Shown piece after piece: positions 1-11,870 of a DNA stretch of 64,000 nucleotides. This DNA is from Blastobasis lacticolella (lineage: Eukaryota > Arthropoda > Insecta > Lepidoptera > Blastobasidae): NCBI GenBank assembly GCA_905147135.1, contig LR990057.1:6882001-6946000 (forward strand). Direction: 5' to 3'. Position 1 is the stretch's first letter; each line of letters begins with the position of its first letter. The position numbers were made by a program, and so were the translations under genes. The notes under the pieces were generated by a model that was not told the origin of the DNA, did no database searches, and saw nothing but the letters and a program-made list of their open reading frames with translations.

Positions 1-359
1 GGAAATCGGCCGTAAATCGTAACGAACATAAATCGCGTATTTATAACGATTTTATATTCACTAAAAATTAAATACCTACAAAAATATTTACAAAATTGGC
101 TCCGATTACACTTCAGACGTATTGCAATGATAACAAACTTGGTGCTGACAATATTTTTTATCGTTGGATTTAAATGCATGTGAAAGTCGTAGGTATGTGC
201 ACTTGAATAAATAAATATAATCATCAAGGTAGGTATTTTGTGCTTTAGGTAGGCGCTAGGCGTATTGTATACCTCATATAAAGATTAAAATGTGTCATCT
301 CGGTAATCTACAAGATAGAAAGAATTATACATTTTAATTTTCCTTTTCTCCTTGAATGT

Positions 360-490
360 CCTCCTTTTTTCCTTATCAAATAAAGTCCCTTTCCGCGTCT
401 GTCTGTCTGTAAATCCTCTAACTCCTAAACCACACAATTTTTGATGCGGTTTTCACTACCATTTAGAGTAAGTTCTTCCGGAAAGTTCGA
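360..490 (+). repeat. Dispersed repeat family A fragment
   Basis: This stretch shares a recognisable order of words (AAAGTC..., a CGCGTCTGTCTGTCTGTA run, CTAAACCACACAATTTTTGATG, GGTTTTCAC, TTCTTCCGGA) with 32825-32995 and 61320-61505. The copies are diverged, and no coding frame is visible. The class is uncertain. The 61 kb copy ends in GGATTGCTAGT, like a Helitron end. Confidence 0.6.
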
Positions 491-499
491 TTGTTTTGA

Positions 500-695
500 T
501 TGGTCATGGTTACACCTTCAGTCGCCTGAAAATGTGCCGGTTTCATCATGTTGTCCTTCACCGTATGAGCTTTGGTTTGTATTCAACTGATGTACTCAGA
601 AAAAGGTAATGGTAGATGGCGGCACTCGTGATCGAACCTGGTACCTCTCGCAAAATTTTAAGTAGGGCTCGCTAGCCATTAGACCGCCGAAGACC
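500..695 (-). repeat. tRNA-derived SINE, copy 1
   Basis: Read on the minus strand, this begins with a tRNA-like head: a TAATGGCTAGC A-box-like word and a GGTTCGATC B-box. It continues into a body with GAGTACATCAGTTGAA, GATGAAACC and TTCAGGCGAC, then a CCAATC word. The same body follows the tRNA-like head in the copy at 24561-24910. No complete tRNA can be folded from it, so it is a short interspersed element rather than a tRNA gene. Confidence 0.65.
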
Positions 696-1700
696 TGTCA
701 CTAGTTTACACCTACCCCTATAAGTTCTCACAAATAAATAAGATGATTTGCAAGTCATAGGCCGATATGAAGTCTTGTATGTAGCTACGGCTTTGCCACT
801 TATAGCTGGTGTGTGCAAACACAATAGAAAGGCAAATCAATGCGTCCGCGTCCCCGCGATGCATTGGACACGCGACTCGACTGTTCAATATTTGCATTCA
901 TGACACTTACAACGATTCGGTCGAAGCGAAGATAGTTGAGTACCTAAGTTTCTCTCTATCAACTACTTCGATATGATGTGGAAAGGTCGATGCGAAAACA
1001 CACATCGTTATGCTGAGAAATAATGTCCACAGACTGTTTTCTTTTACGCGTACTTACTTGTGTTTGAACAAAAATCTTTGTTGTCAACGTGTATTTTTAC
1101 TTTTTGATGCCAGAAAGCGTAGTACTTATTGAGGCTTATTTCTCAGGTTATGTTATTGGGAATTAATTCTTGACGATCGCCTTAACCTGAATGCGAATCA
1201 AACTGCAATAACAAGCATGTTTGTTGTAATAAAGTTGTGAATATCTATTTTTACTGTTTTATATCAGAAAGCGTAGCACTTATTTAGGATATGTTATTGA
1301 GAATTGGTTTTTGTCGATCGCCTTAACCTGAATGCTAACTAAACTGCAATAACATCAGGTACTCTTGTAAGAACATAGCCGATAGCTTTATAAGGAGGTG
1401 GGCTGTATAATGTTATGAATTCTTTATGGGAAACTCGTCAAATGTCACACGATATAGAAAGCTGCCCTGCAGCGCCACTACCAGAGTTTTCTTCACAACC
1501 GGTCGTTGCAAGAACAAGAAGCTATCAAGATTTATATAAATAAATTTGATTATTGATTTTAATGATTTTTAATAAATTAATTATTATTATTATTTAGTAT
1601 CTATTAGTGAGTTCAATTGTACCGTCTCAGTTGTTCAGTCTGCGAGGTGGTGATGATAGACAAATAGATAAAGTAATAGGTAGATAATACGACTTTGTAG
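696..1700. other. Gene-free stretch
   Basis: AT-rich DNA without a supportable gene. A diverged direct duplication is visible: the block GCGTAGTACTTATTGAGGC... to CGATCGCCTTAACCTGAATG (about 1115-1195) recurs at about 1265-1345, including the shared word CGATCGCCTTAACCTGAATGC. Confidence 0.5.
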
Positions 1701-1705
1701 TTGTA

Positions 1706-1830
1706 ATGACGACGAGTGGTTCACTTGGTTAACTTGCCGGTCTGCCACGAGGTCTCGGGTTCGATCCCCGGCCGAGCAGATATTGAAATGATGAATTTAT
1801 ATTTCTGTTACGGGTCTGTAGTATGTATTA
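1706..1830 (+). repeat. tRNA-headed SINE of a second family
   Basis: The head has GAGTGGTTCACTTGGTTAA (A-box region) and GGTTCGATCCCCGG (B-box), followed by CCGAGCAGA and a tail with ATTTCTGTTACGGGTC. The minus-strand block at 52384-52492 has the same order (GGTTCGATTCCCGGCCGAGC, then TTTATTTCTGTTACGAGTC). The shared tail beyond the tRNA-like part shows this is a SINE family and not two tRNA genes. Confidence 0.65.
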
Positions 1831-2929
1831 AAAAAGCATACATGTTGTTTATCAGTTGTCTAACATCCATAACACAAGCTTTGCTTACTTTGGGGCTAGG
1901 TGGCGTTGTGTGCATTTGTTCAAGCATATTAATTTTTTGTAGAGTTTCCTGTTATGACGAAGTTAGTTCATGAGAGTATGCATGTACACCACTGTACGAT
2001 ATCTTATCAGAGTATAATAAGAATTTACTTTCACATGTGGATTTGATAATGGTATTAGCGAGTTTTATCACATCGATATCGAAACGTTCATAACATTTTA
2101 ACCCAAAAATTTAATATGATAGCAATGAAGTTAAGCTTTACCTATACTGCAGCCGATGCGAGTTCGCAAGAATAGATACAGATCTAAAAGTATCTATCAT
2201 AAATTGTATCAACTTTTAGTTGGCGATCCATAGCGGCGCCTTTTGATATTCCTGTGTTGTTGTTAAAAGGTTGTTATAGCATTCATAAAACATTTTTTAT
2301 TATAAAAAAGTTATTGGGGTCCAGCTATAATGGATCCTTCTTTACAGCAAATACCTTGTATGTTGCTGTCGCTACAAAGGGATTTTTTTATTAAGGTAGT
2401 AATGGACAGATACTCTGGTGTTGATTGAAACGAAATACTGCTGTCTAAATAAGTATTCCTGCAGGTTATTACGTTTTAAATATTTCGGTTATAGCTGATT
2501 TTTTTCGCGATTCCAGAGTTGGTGCCATCCACATGTGCCATAGTTAAAGTTATTCATTAACACGAGCAAATACCCTTTGGTATCAAGAATTAATTTCAAG
2601 TCACCTTATAGATTGCATCTAGATACTAGATTCTAGATCTTAGTCATTATTGCAAGGACTAGATAAAGGGCGGGATCTTGCCAAAGCCACGCCTGCGCCC
2701 GCGCCGGGATTGCCAAGCGCGTGTTCTCGGATATAATTATATCCTCCTTTTATCCGGCCGTGGATGCGCGTGCGTCGCCCAGTTATTTACGAACACAAAG
2801 TGAAAGTCACGAGTTGCGCACCCGTGATGCATGGCTTCAATAATGTAATTGGTATTATTCATAAGACGCCCTAAAAACGTTATCATGTGACTGAAACGAT
2901 CCTTATCACGTAATCGATTACTTATATTG
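1831..2929. other. Gene-free stretch with a GC-rich patch
   Basis: Mostly AT-rich with no coding support. A GC-rich patch at about 2670-2775 contains the 17-mer CGCCTGCGCCCGCGCCG (2690-2706), which is repeated exactly at 30384-30400. The patch could be an untranslated first exon or promoter of the gene at 10.2 kb, but nothing in the sequence proves this. Confidence 0.4.
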
Positions 2930-3112
2930 ACTAGTGGACCCGGCGCGACTACGTTCGCGTACTTACAAACCTTCCTCTTGAATCACTCTTATCTATTGTT
3001 GGAAACCGCATTAAAATCTGTTTCATAGTTTAAAAGATCTAAGCGTACATAGATACATAGGGAGAGACGGCGGGAAGCGACTTTGTTTTAAACTATGTAT
3101 AGATATTTGTTT
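2930..3112 (+). repeat. Dispersed repeat family B, copy 1
   Basis: Shares a long ordered set of words with 43411-43670: GGACCCGGCG, CTACGTTCGC versus CTTCGTTCGC, CCTCTTGAATCACTC, ATCTATTGTTG, AACCGCATTAAAATC, TAGTTTAAA, GGCGGGA and GACTTTGTTTT. Both copies have the same orientation. A short piece of the same start (CGCGACTTCGTTCGCATGG) lies at 13561-13579, at the edge of the LINE insertion. Confidence 0.7.
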
Positions 3113-5310
3113 CGTCATCCCTATAATTATTTGTGCTGATAAATCTACATAGTAGACGAAGATATTCCTGGAATCGAAAATCTAACATTGTGTAACAAAT
3201 AGGTACGTACCTACTTTATTTGCGTTCTGTGAAAGTCTGGCTGCAGCGTTTCGGCGCTTTTGCAAAATTTTGAGAAATTCTGATGGCGAGATTTTATTTG
3301 AATTGATGCTCTTTAAAAAATGTACAAAATTCTCCTTTAGATACCTACCTAATTTGCGTGCACAATATTTCTATTAAAAAATAAATCCTCAGTGAACACG
3401 CTAGAAATAAATTACGTAAAATTTTCGATGCTATACCTCTCATAGCTTAAAACAAGTTCTCAATATCGACATTAATAACTTAACTTCACGTCTTCGTTTG
3501 AGTATTTAGTATTTACCATTCGGTCGTTACTTCGAACTTATGTTCTCAGTAGATAATTTTTGTAGTAGGATAAACAATAGATACTTAACGTTTCTCTGAA
3601 GTGTCAGGTACCTAACACATAAAAATAAAGAGTTTTACTATAGGTATGTAGCAAATGGATCTTAAGTTGTGATGACACGCAGTGGCTACAGTTAACCGCA
3701 AAGTGGTCCATATCAATAGAAAATGTAACTCCATACTATTCACGGCCTATTGTGTTCAACTCGGTAGCTATACTGTACACGTGTGTGTTATCTTACAAGT
3801 AATACTTTCCACTGCCAGTAAGTACAGCGCTTTTGATGCACCAATGATAAATTAATACTACAATCGTTCGATACGGTATTATCCTACCAGCGTAGAAAAA
3901 CATTTGTGTTACTACAGCAACGTAGACAGTGCTATCGCCATGATACACACTTACCCAAGTAGTTTTCTTATCTGGAATTCCTTGTATTTTATTTTGACAT
4001 GATTACATATGTATTTACAAAGATATTTTTGAAAGTCAAGGTTAACTTGTTGATAAATTACATAAACTAACGTAAAAACTGCGACTATCGATGGGGAAAA
4101 GTAGAAAAATCGCATCTTACATTGCGGTAGGCCTTTTAAAACGCTACGCCGTGAAGTGGTGGTGTACTTACTTATTAAAAAATATAACAAAATTAAACGT
4201 GAATACATTAGGATTATAAAACCGTAAATAATATAAAAAAGTTACATACAAATTAATAAATGATTATGATTATGATTATGAATATAAAAAAGGTTAATTA
4301 TCGGCAGGAACACATGTGTCAATAGGAAAACAGGGCGCGGCCGCCGCCGACCCACCGATACGGACGAATGACCGCTAAACGTCCTCCAGTCAGCGACAAT
4401 CTCATAACTTTTGTCTAAATGGCCTTGCTAATTACTAAATCCACTACCTACTTGCTCGTCTCTTTTGAAATTTTTAAGCGGGACTTTTCCTCATAACAAA
4501 ATTGTAAATAAGGCAGATTATGCTCTCGATGCATTTAAATTAAACACCGAATGCAATTAATATTAATGGAGAATAATTTAGTCCACTTATTTTTGTTACG
4601 TTTTTCTTTTTATAAATTTAAAAGTTTTTATTTTATTTTGAAGTAAAAATCTATACGAAATGTAAATAGTCACTTATTTTTGTAACTTTTAAAAATTATT
4701 TAAATGTTTATTGTATTTTACAAACAAGTCAAAGTCAGTATGAACTGTATGGTTCGAGCGTCTTAATTTTTTTGTAGAATGCGAAACTATTCTATTATAC
4801 TTTATGTTAAAAATTTGTCGTCATCACAGAGAACAATAGCAAAAAGAAAGTTGCATTCCCTTACCACTCTAAGTTATCTATAGGTGTAGGTATTACGTAG
4901 CCGAACGAAAAATCCAGACATCGTTTTCCCTAATTTGGTATTTAAATGCGCGCACTGCGCAAGCGCGCGTTAAATGGCTATTGACTACATTTCAACGTCC
5001 GTTTGTTGACGGCTTCTTATCTTCAAACTTTTACAAATTTAGTAAATATTTAGTACCTGATAGATGATATGATATTTCACGAAATATGATTAGAATTTTC
5101 CTAGAATTTTATTAGCTGTTATGGAATAAAATCACACAATTCGGTCTAAAATCACGTTGTGGCTAAAAAAGTTTCTTAAAGACAACCGAAAAAAAAACAA
5201 AGTGACCGTACTTACGAGGTGTCATAAACATACAAATACAAAATATGTTTATTTTTCTCTAAAAGGTACATAATGTTATAAGTGAAATATAAACAGCTTA
5301 AAAATCCTTA
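3113..5310. other. Gene-free stretch
   Basis: AT-rich, with no ORF that looks like protein. A short GATTAT microsatellite lies at about 4261-4280 and a GC-rich patch at about 4334-4366. Nothing else can be supported. Confidence 0.5.
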
Positions 5311-5370
5311 TTGGGAACTGGAGTCCGTGCTAGGTTATATAACCTATGTTACGGATCTCCAGGCTCCCAA
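5311..5370. repeat. Imperfect 60-nt hairpin
   Basis: TTGGGAACTGGAGTCCG...GGTTATA pairs with TATAACC...CGGATCTCCAGGCTCCCAA, giving two arms of about 28 nt with almost no loop and a few bulges. The size resembles a small foldback element. The near absence of a loop argues against a normal microRNA precursor. Confidence 0.6.
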
Positions 5371-7635
5371 CTTCCTATGTCATAATATTAACAAAGTTTT
5401 ATTAGATTATGTTTGTGCTTATAGTTATAATATTATTAAATATAGCCAGTTGTATGACAACATAGATTGTCATGACAAAAAAACCCCGCAAACACAATCA
5501 CTGCGACTTGCCAACAGCCAATGAGCAACGCTGTCCACGATCACATTATTAATTGAATCAAATAAAGCATCTACTTTTCAAAACAATTCATGTCAGTTGC
5601 CGTTTAATTCTTCCGAGCACAATAATTCCTTAGCAATAGCTGCGCAGGCGCTTATCAGCGGGTTCAACGATCTCTTATCAAAACTTCTTCAATGAACCTC
5701 TTGTGACGTCGACACTCTAATAATTGATATTACAACAAATATATATTATCTCATTGATTATCCAATAAATTACCCACACTGATAAGGTTGCGAAAATATA
5801 TAGGTTTGTAAAATTATTAAGTGACCACGCACACTTATTTTGTTTCGCTTAACTTTGTTTATGATTTCCTAAAATATTTTAAGTAGCATATTTTAATGTT
5901 CTTTGGTAGATTTGTTTATAACATTTCACCTAACAGGTGTATTATGTAAATGAAAGTCGTAAATAGTAAGCTTGTATGTAATCAATGATCTTTGATGATT
6001 AAATTCCACTTCCACTATTCACCTACTCAAATTAAACACTATGAATATTCATCTTACTGATACCGGCATTGACTTAATTTCGGATAATTACAACTGTATT
6101 ATCTATTGAGAACGTGGTAATAGTTGTAGGAACGTGGCATAGTAACACTGCAAGAAAGCAGAAATAAATTTACAAATATTGTATACTTAACAATATATTA
6201 AGTAGTTTTTTTGTTTAAAATCGTTCAAATCGTTGCTACTTTTATTGTATATCATAATACTCGATTTAGAGGCCACGTCATTTCAAGTTATCTTTTTTCT
6301 CACTTTCGTTGCTTACTATACTCCAAGAATTGTAACAAAACAAATACTTACAACAGTTTACAATGCAGTTTAGTAGGTACCTAAGTAAACAGTAGAAACA
6401 GTATATCTAATAGAAATACGTTTTACTCTACTGCGCTGGCTCAGCATCCTAAGGAGGATCTTAGGATCCGATACCAAAAGGCGCCACTCATGCCGATCCT
6501 GAACGGATTCCTTCCACCTCGACCTCTAAAGTTCATAATTATCTAAAATGCCACGGTTCAGGCATTGAATGTCATGACTCGGAATAGCAGGTACACAACA
6601 CAGGAGTACGTTATATTTTCGTCAATATAATCTGCTCTGCTGGGTCTCGGGTTATCGTCGTCGTGATGGATGACTATTTTCACAGTATGCTTCATTACAA
6701 TCGCGTTCACCTTGTACAGACATTGAATGTTTACAAAGCCGGCACATATCTCGGTTAAGCGCAATAATAAACAATACCTACCTACAGCATTTCTTTATTA
6801 TCGAATCCATTGTTTACATTATTAGCGCCTTTTATATCTGGGTTTTATAGAAAATAGTGTATTTGTACTCTCAGTAAGAAATACAAAACTCTGTTATCCT
6901 TATTTAGTACTTCGGGTTGCTTCGCCCGAGTCGACAGAGTGAAAATTGTCAAAGGATACCATTGCGCTTAGCATACTTATCGCAAAACAGCTTAAGCCGC
7001 AGGGCTACACGTACCTATTTGTTTAGAGTTACTGTCGTCTATCATTTAGGTGCGCTGATAACCGGTGGAGTGTTGCAGGTCGCAGCTGGCCTCGTAGAAG
7101 GCGGGTAGTAACGGTGGCGTCTTTAGATCTCGGTTTACAGCGTCGGATCTGCTCTCTCCGTAATGATATGTTGCGTGGTATCTGCTCAATATTATTTACG
7201 AGCCATAATCGACGGAGCAGGAGCGGTGACCGCGCTCTGATTGAATAATGGACCAGCAATGGAAGAACTATATTTAACTGAAGGGTCTCGCACGCCTTGA
7301 GGGAGCGCTGCCTCTGTACCGTAGCTGGGATTCATCTGGCTCAATTGTTATTAAAATGAATATTGCTTCTCATTTCTTGTGGTCGTAGGTATCGTTTAAT
7401 ATTGAAACAATTAATATTTAGTAACTAATAATATAACAATACCTATGTGAGCTCGGATTAAATTCTTCACATTGAGAGCGTAAGATCGGGCGCACGTGAT
7501 CAGTGAATATCAAAACGACAATATTAGAGTCAGAGCCAATGTCCACAGCATGGCCAGCATGACTTATTGTTTCATCTCTAGGTATCGTTAATAAGGTGGA
7601 CAAAATGAAGACAAATAATCTTTGAAGTGTTCTTT
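5371..7635. other. Gene-free stretch
   Basis: No exon or gene is supported. The DNA around 6900-7330 is more GC-balanced than its surroundings and has overlapping short ORFs on both strands with no recognisable family. I treat these as chance ORFs. Confidence 0.45.
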
Positions 7636-7639
7636 AATT

Positions 7640-7960
7640 AACCATCCGAGAGAGGTAGTTAAGATAATCCGTGACATGGAGTGTCGGTGGACTTACAAGA
7701 GTTCGAACTTCAATGTGTACATTAGTTGAACTAGCCGATGCTCTTCCGGTGAGGAAAACCATCGATAAAACCTCGATAAAACCTCGATTGAATGTGTTAC
7801 CATAATCCAATCCGGCCAGGTTCCTCTGTGTCCGGTCCTGATCAGCCAAATACCGGACCATGGTCAAGACGGACACCGGCCTCTCGCGCGCGAGATCACC
7901 ATCGGGACATTAGCGCCAAGATGATTATTATAAAATATAGTTACAATGTCCTGGCAATAA
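7640..7960 (+). repeat. tRNA-derived SINE, copy 2
   Basis: The degraded head is followed by the family body: TACATTAGTTGAAC, CGATGCTCTTCCGGTGAGG, ATAATCCAATC, TCAGCCAAATACCGGACCATGG, CGCGCGAGA, then the typical end GCGCCAAGATGATTATTAT. An internal tandem duplication of about 14 bp (CGATAAAACCTCGATAAAACCTCGA) lies at about 7763-7789. Confidence 0.75.
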
Positions 7961-10226
7961 ATACACATATTTATCCGAATATATGTTTTTATCCGAATAT
8001 CCATATGTAGCAGCCATAGGGCGAATGCGCTTGCTTCGCTTCCGTCGCATTTTACACCGCAGCCAGCCAAATAATGTCTTCGGTTGGCATCATGGACTAA
8101 CCTATATACGTCCATGATTGGCATCGACACCGAACCACGTGACGCGCGTCTCGTTCACACCCACACCGTTTATACCTATATACACCGTGTTGTTAGTTTA
8201 ACGGAGAAGCATTACTTTCTGAATTAATGTAGATTACAATGTTCTGCAGTCGAAGCTGGGTTAGGGCCGTATACGTCACAGTTTACAAACCCCAAACCTA
8301 CGCGTCGAATCCGCCTAGGAACCGGCTAAATACCAGACTAGAAATGTGCAGTCTGAGAAATGAATTAGAAAAAAAGGTAACTAAGTACCTACACTCCAAG
8401 CGATTAAAAAATTTGCTCCAGTTTCCCGGTATTAGAAAATGTGCTACGGAGGCTGGCCGTGTAAAAAAAAATTGTAGGTACTAGGGTTACAATAAACCAA
8501 CGGTTATTTAATTAATTTAAGTAGTAGCTATATCGCCTGCAGTCCATCTCCAATCAAAACCTGCTTCAAGGTTGCAATGGTTCTGATCTCATTATAGACA
8601 CTACAGATAGACTGGATGGTACAATATTTGATTTCCATTTGTACCAGTTTAACGATGGACACTTCAAAGAACAGGCTTGTTTTCTTTGACGCATGCTAGC
8701 GTCACGGGGACCCATTCGATCCATTTAACATACCTACTGGCACGGACTTCATTTAGATCAATTTCGGTGACAGACATAAAACTTTTTTTACCACAGCACT
8801 TGTGCAAGAGCCCATGTAAATAGCTAATTGAGAGTTTGACTCCGAAGACATGTTTTGATATCACTGATGAGACTGTTTTGTCAATACTTTATGACTTCAT
8901 GCATGACAAATGACGGTGCAGACGTCATGATTCGATTGTCTTCGTCGCTGATTATTTAATAACACACAACAGTGTGACGACAATGTTGTGTTTGGCGTAG
9001 TTCTAATGCCACTGATTAAGTGACACGCTTATAGGCTTTTAGCCAACACTAACAAAGTATGTAGGGAAAATGTGATCTTCAATAGTTCTTTGGTGAGAAC
9101 TAACACGTAACGGCAGCGAGGTCATGGCTCCACATTTGGGACGGTGTCATAACCTCGTAAGTAGGTCGCACGCGGGCCTTGGACACGGGAAACTCCAGCA
9201 GGAAAAAATAGCATACCTCGATACTGTAGTTTAAGTGTTCCTCGCAGAAAAAATCAGCAGACGTTATCGTTATAGTCGGAGACTTAGGTTTTTATTGTTT
9301 TTTGTTTGATGAATTAGTTCAAAGGTCTGTGAGATTAAGGGAATATAGGGATTTAGAAATAATAAGTAGCTACTGCAATATGCCACATGAAATAAATGCA
9401 TTGAAAACAAGGAAAATATATTAGAGATTGCAATCTCAAACTACTAAACGCGTGGGTTCGACTGTGGCATGAGCCAAATTTTTATGAACGCTGACGTGCG
9501 TGATGCTGTTTCTATAAATATACCGCCTGAAACATTACAGGAACCGGATATTATTAATGACTCACTGTTAATTTGAATATTATGTTTGTACTCATAAGCT
9601 ATAAGAATATCTTAGACTACATAATTAATATAGACTGAATTCATTTCGGCAATAATTATGCAACAGCTTTAACACACATTACCTACTCCGTTTTGGGAAC
9701 GACCTCTGGCGATAACGCGTTGTTGATATCGATTATTAATAAAAATAAAAATATTGTATTTATAGAACAACATTTCATTAGTGGCCATAACTTTAATGTG
9801 TGTGATGTGATCTCATTATCTGTAGAGTATTTATTTATGCTGCGTGCATGCATTATCTTGGCATTCGCGCTGATCATAGCGAGGAGCTATGTAATACCTT
9901 ATCTTATCGAGGTCGTTCACTCATAACATTCAACTTTCATGTCATGATAATCACGAGTATGCCGAGTAAATAGTCGATTTATGCAATAGGTACACAATGT
10001 ATTGTTGCTTTTTCACAAGGTTGATTGGAGTTTGTTATAAACTTGGGCTATCGGGCATCATAATCCCTTGCCCTTATCTCACTAGGTGGGGTCTGCACAT
10101 GGCTCTCGGAATCATGTTGTAAATCAAATAAATATTACTTAATTATACCTACATGTAGACCGCTGCGAATATTGCAAGGTATCCTCCAGTGCATCGATGC
10201 TAATGGTTGTGGTTGTTTGTCCGCAG
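7961..10226. other. Intron or 5' flank of the PP1-subunit gene
   Basis: No supportable coding exon. The right edge is a splice acceptor: a TGGTTGTTTGTCCGCAG tract ending at 10226. The matching donor and the 5' untranslated exon were not found with confidence in 1-10.2 kb. Confidence 0.5.
10224..10226 (+). other. Splice acceptor before the PP1-subunit coding exon
   Basis: TTGTTTGTCCGCAG is followed six bases later by the ATG at 10233. The position decides the start codon: the upstream ATG at 10197 is intronic if this acceptor is used. An upstream exon could extend the protein in frame (ACT CAG ATG), which cannot be excluded. Confidence 0.65.
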
Positions 10227-11870
10227 ACTCAGATGAGCGGTGATCGCGCGGGGTCGCAGTGCGGGCTGACGTCGCTGCTGCCGATGTCGTGTCGCGGGCG
10301 CGCCGCGGCGTTCGCGCGCGACCTGCACTCACGGCTGCGCAACCTCGGCGCCGCGCAGGACGATGACGGCGAGAGCAGCTGGCTGGCGCGCGACGGCGCC
10401 GCGCCCGCCCAGCGCCCCGCCCCCCAGCGTGAACACGACACGTTCTACGACTTCGAGCTCGAGTGTGAGAGCCCCTCTAGCCCCGTCGACGAGTACGAGC
10501 CTCCTTTCCCGAACCACTCCCCCGTCGACGACCCGGAACCGCCCTTCTACGATGTCGACTCTGAACCAGATCTCAAGGAACAGGCCAAACAGACGCACCA
10601 ACACCCCGACGGCAAACGCAATGGGTTCAGATTCGCCACAGCCTTCTACACGGACAGCTCACCTGTCAAACTACAACCGGCACCCCGAGAGAATGGCCAC
10701 GTCGAAAAAAGACTGTATTCCCCTATCACATTTGAAGGATGCGCCCGTCAGAACAGTTGCGATGAAGTCGATTGTGCGGCGACACCGTCATCGAGTTCGA
10801 CAGATCTCAGCCGGCTCAGTTTACCTATACAGCTTAGCTCCGTAATAGACAGTGACTCAGAGTTCGAGTCAGCTAAAAGCGAGCCGTCGGACTGTGCTGA
10901 CGAACCGTTTTTAAATGAAAAACACTTGGATGATGTAACGGAGGAGGTAGAAACTTTATCTCTGGCGGAAGGTGAAGTTCCAGTTCCTGTGGATGAAATT
11001 ATAGCTGTAGAAATAGAAGAGCACGTCATACAAACTACAGAAGAAATCGAAACTTCGTTAGAAATAGTAACCAGTGAAGTTCCTATCGATAAAGAAATGT
11101 CACCAGCCCCAGAAATAGAACCTTGCTTTTTAAGTGTAGAAACGAACGTCGACGATCACGACGACATCGAGGACGACAGGCCGCAGAGGGTGCGGCGATG
11201 CTCGTCACTAAAAACCGGCAAAACGCCTCCCGGCACGCCGGGCCGCAAAAAGATAGTCCGCTTTGCGGATGTTTTAGGCCTAGACTTGGCAGATGTGAAA
11301 ACGTTTATGGACGAAATTCCAGTAATACCTAAATCGGCGTACGACGACCTGACGGGGTGCGACGTGGCGAGCTCGCCGCCGGCGCGCGCGCCGCAGCGGC
11401 TGGGCGCGCTCACGCTGGTGCCGCTGTTCCAGCTGCAGCGCGACATCAACGAGGTGCTGGAGCGGCAGAGCGTCGCGCTCGAGAACGCGCGCGTCTGCGA
11501 CGGCGTGCACGTCACCGTCTGCGGCTCCGTGCGCGTGAGGAACCTCGACTTTCACAAGACTGTACACGTTCGCTACAGTATGGACAGGTGGAAGACGTTT
11601 ACGGACTTACAGACGACGTACGTCCCGGGATCGTGCGACGGCTACTCGGACCGATTTCAATTCACGCTGTATACACCGTGCATATCGTCGGGACAGCGTC
11701 TCGAGCTGGCGGTGCGGTTCCTGTGCAAGGGCCAGCAGTTCTGGGACAACAACAGCGGAGCGAACTACTGCTTCGACTGCCTAGCGCTGGGCGCGACGGG
11801 CGCCGGCGGCGCGCCGTCGACGATCGGCCCGCTGCACCCCTCCATGGACTGGCACCCGTCGTTCTACTGA
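10227..11870 (+). CDS. Gbs-76A: Glycogen-targeting regulatory subunit of protein phosphatase 1 (CBM21)
   Basis: It brings PP1 catalytic subunit to glycogen, so that glycogen synthase and phosphorylase can be dephosphorylated. It acts in the cytoplasm on glycogen particles. The exon follows a CAG acceptor at 10224-10226 and the first ATG inside it is at 10233, giving 545 residues. A longer in-frame ATG at 10197 lies in the intron and is not used in this model. Residues 1-130 are Ala/Arg/Pro-rich and then acidic. About 215-300 is strongly acidic and probably disordered. A PP1-docking motif KIVRF (residues 340-344) is followed by ADVLGLDLADVK, the arrangement typical of PPP1R3 proteins. A CBM21 domain spans about 396-517, with W504-DNNSG-NY512 matching the glycogen-binding signature. 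The whole coding region may be one exon. Family assignment is firm. The orthology to Drosophila Gbs-76A is inferred. Confidence 0.9.
   Translation, partial: TQMSGDRAGSQCGLTSLLPMSCRGRAAAFARDLHSRLRNLGAAQDDDGESSWLARDGAAPAQRPAPQREHDTFYDFELECESPSSPVDEYEPPFPNHSPVDDPEPPFYDVDSEPDLKEQAKQTHQHPDGKRNGFRFATAFYTDSSPVKLQPAPRENGHVEKRLYSPITFEGCARQNSCDEVDCAATPSSSSTDLSRLSLPIQLSSVIDSDSEFESAKSEPSDCADEPFLNEKHLDDVTEEVETLSLAEGEVPVPVDEIIAVEIEEHVIQTTEEIETSLEIVTSEVPIDKEMSPAPEIEPCFLSVETNVDDHDDIEDDRPQRVRRCSSLKTGKTPPGTPGRKKIVRFADVLGLDLADVKTFMDEIPVIPKSAYDDLTGCDVASSPPARAPQRLGALTLVPLFQLQRDINEVLERQSVALENARVCDGVHVTVCGSVRVRNLDFHKTVHVRYSMDRWKTFTDLQTTYVPGSCDGYSDRFQFTLYTPCISSGQRLELAVRFLCKGQQFWDNNSGANYCFDCLALGATGAGGAPSTIGPLHPSMDWHPSFY

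Noticed and set aside
1706..1775. A tRNA gene on the plus strand
   Set aside because: Same reason: the tail beyond the B-box recurs at 52.4 kb on the minus strand, so it is a SINE.
10363..10845. Other-frame ORFs over the PP1-subunit exon (also 11357-11878 and the minus-strand ones)
   Set aside because: They are GC-rich shadows of the real frame, which carries the RVxF-type motif and CBM21 domain.
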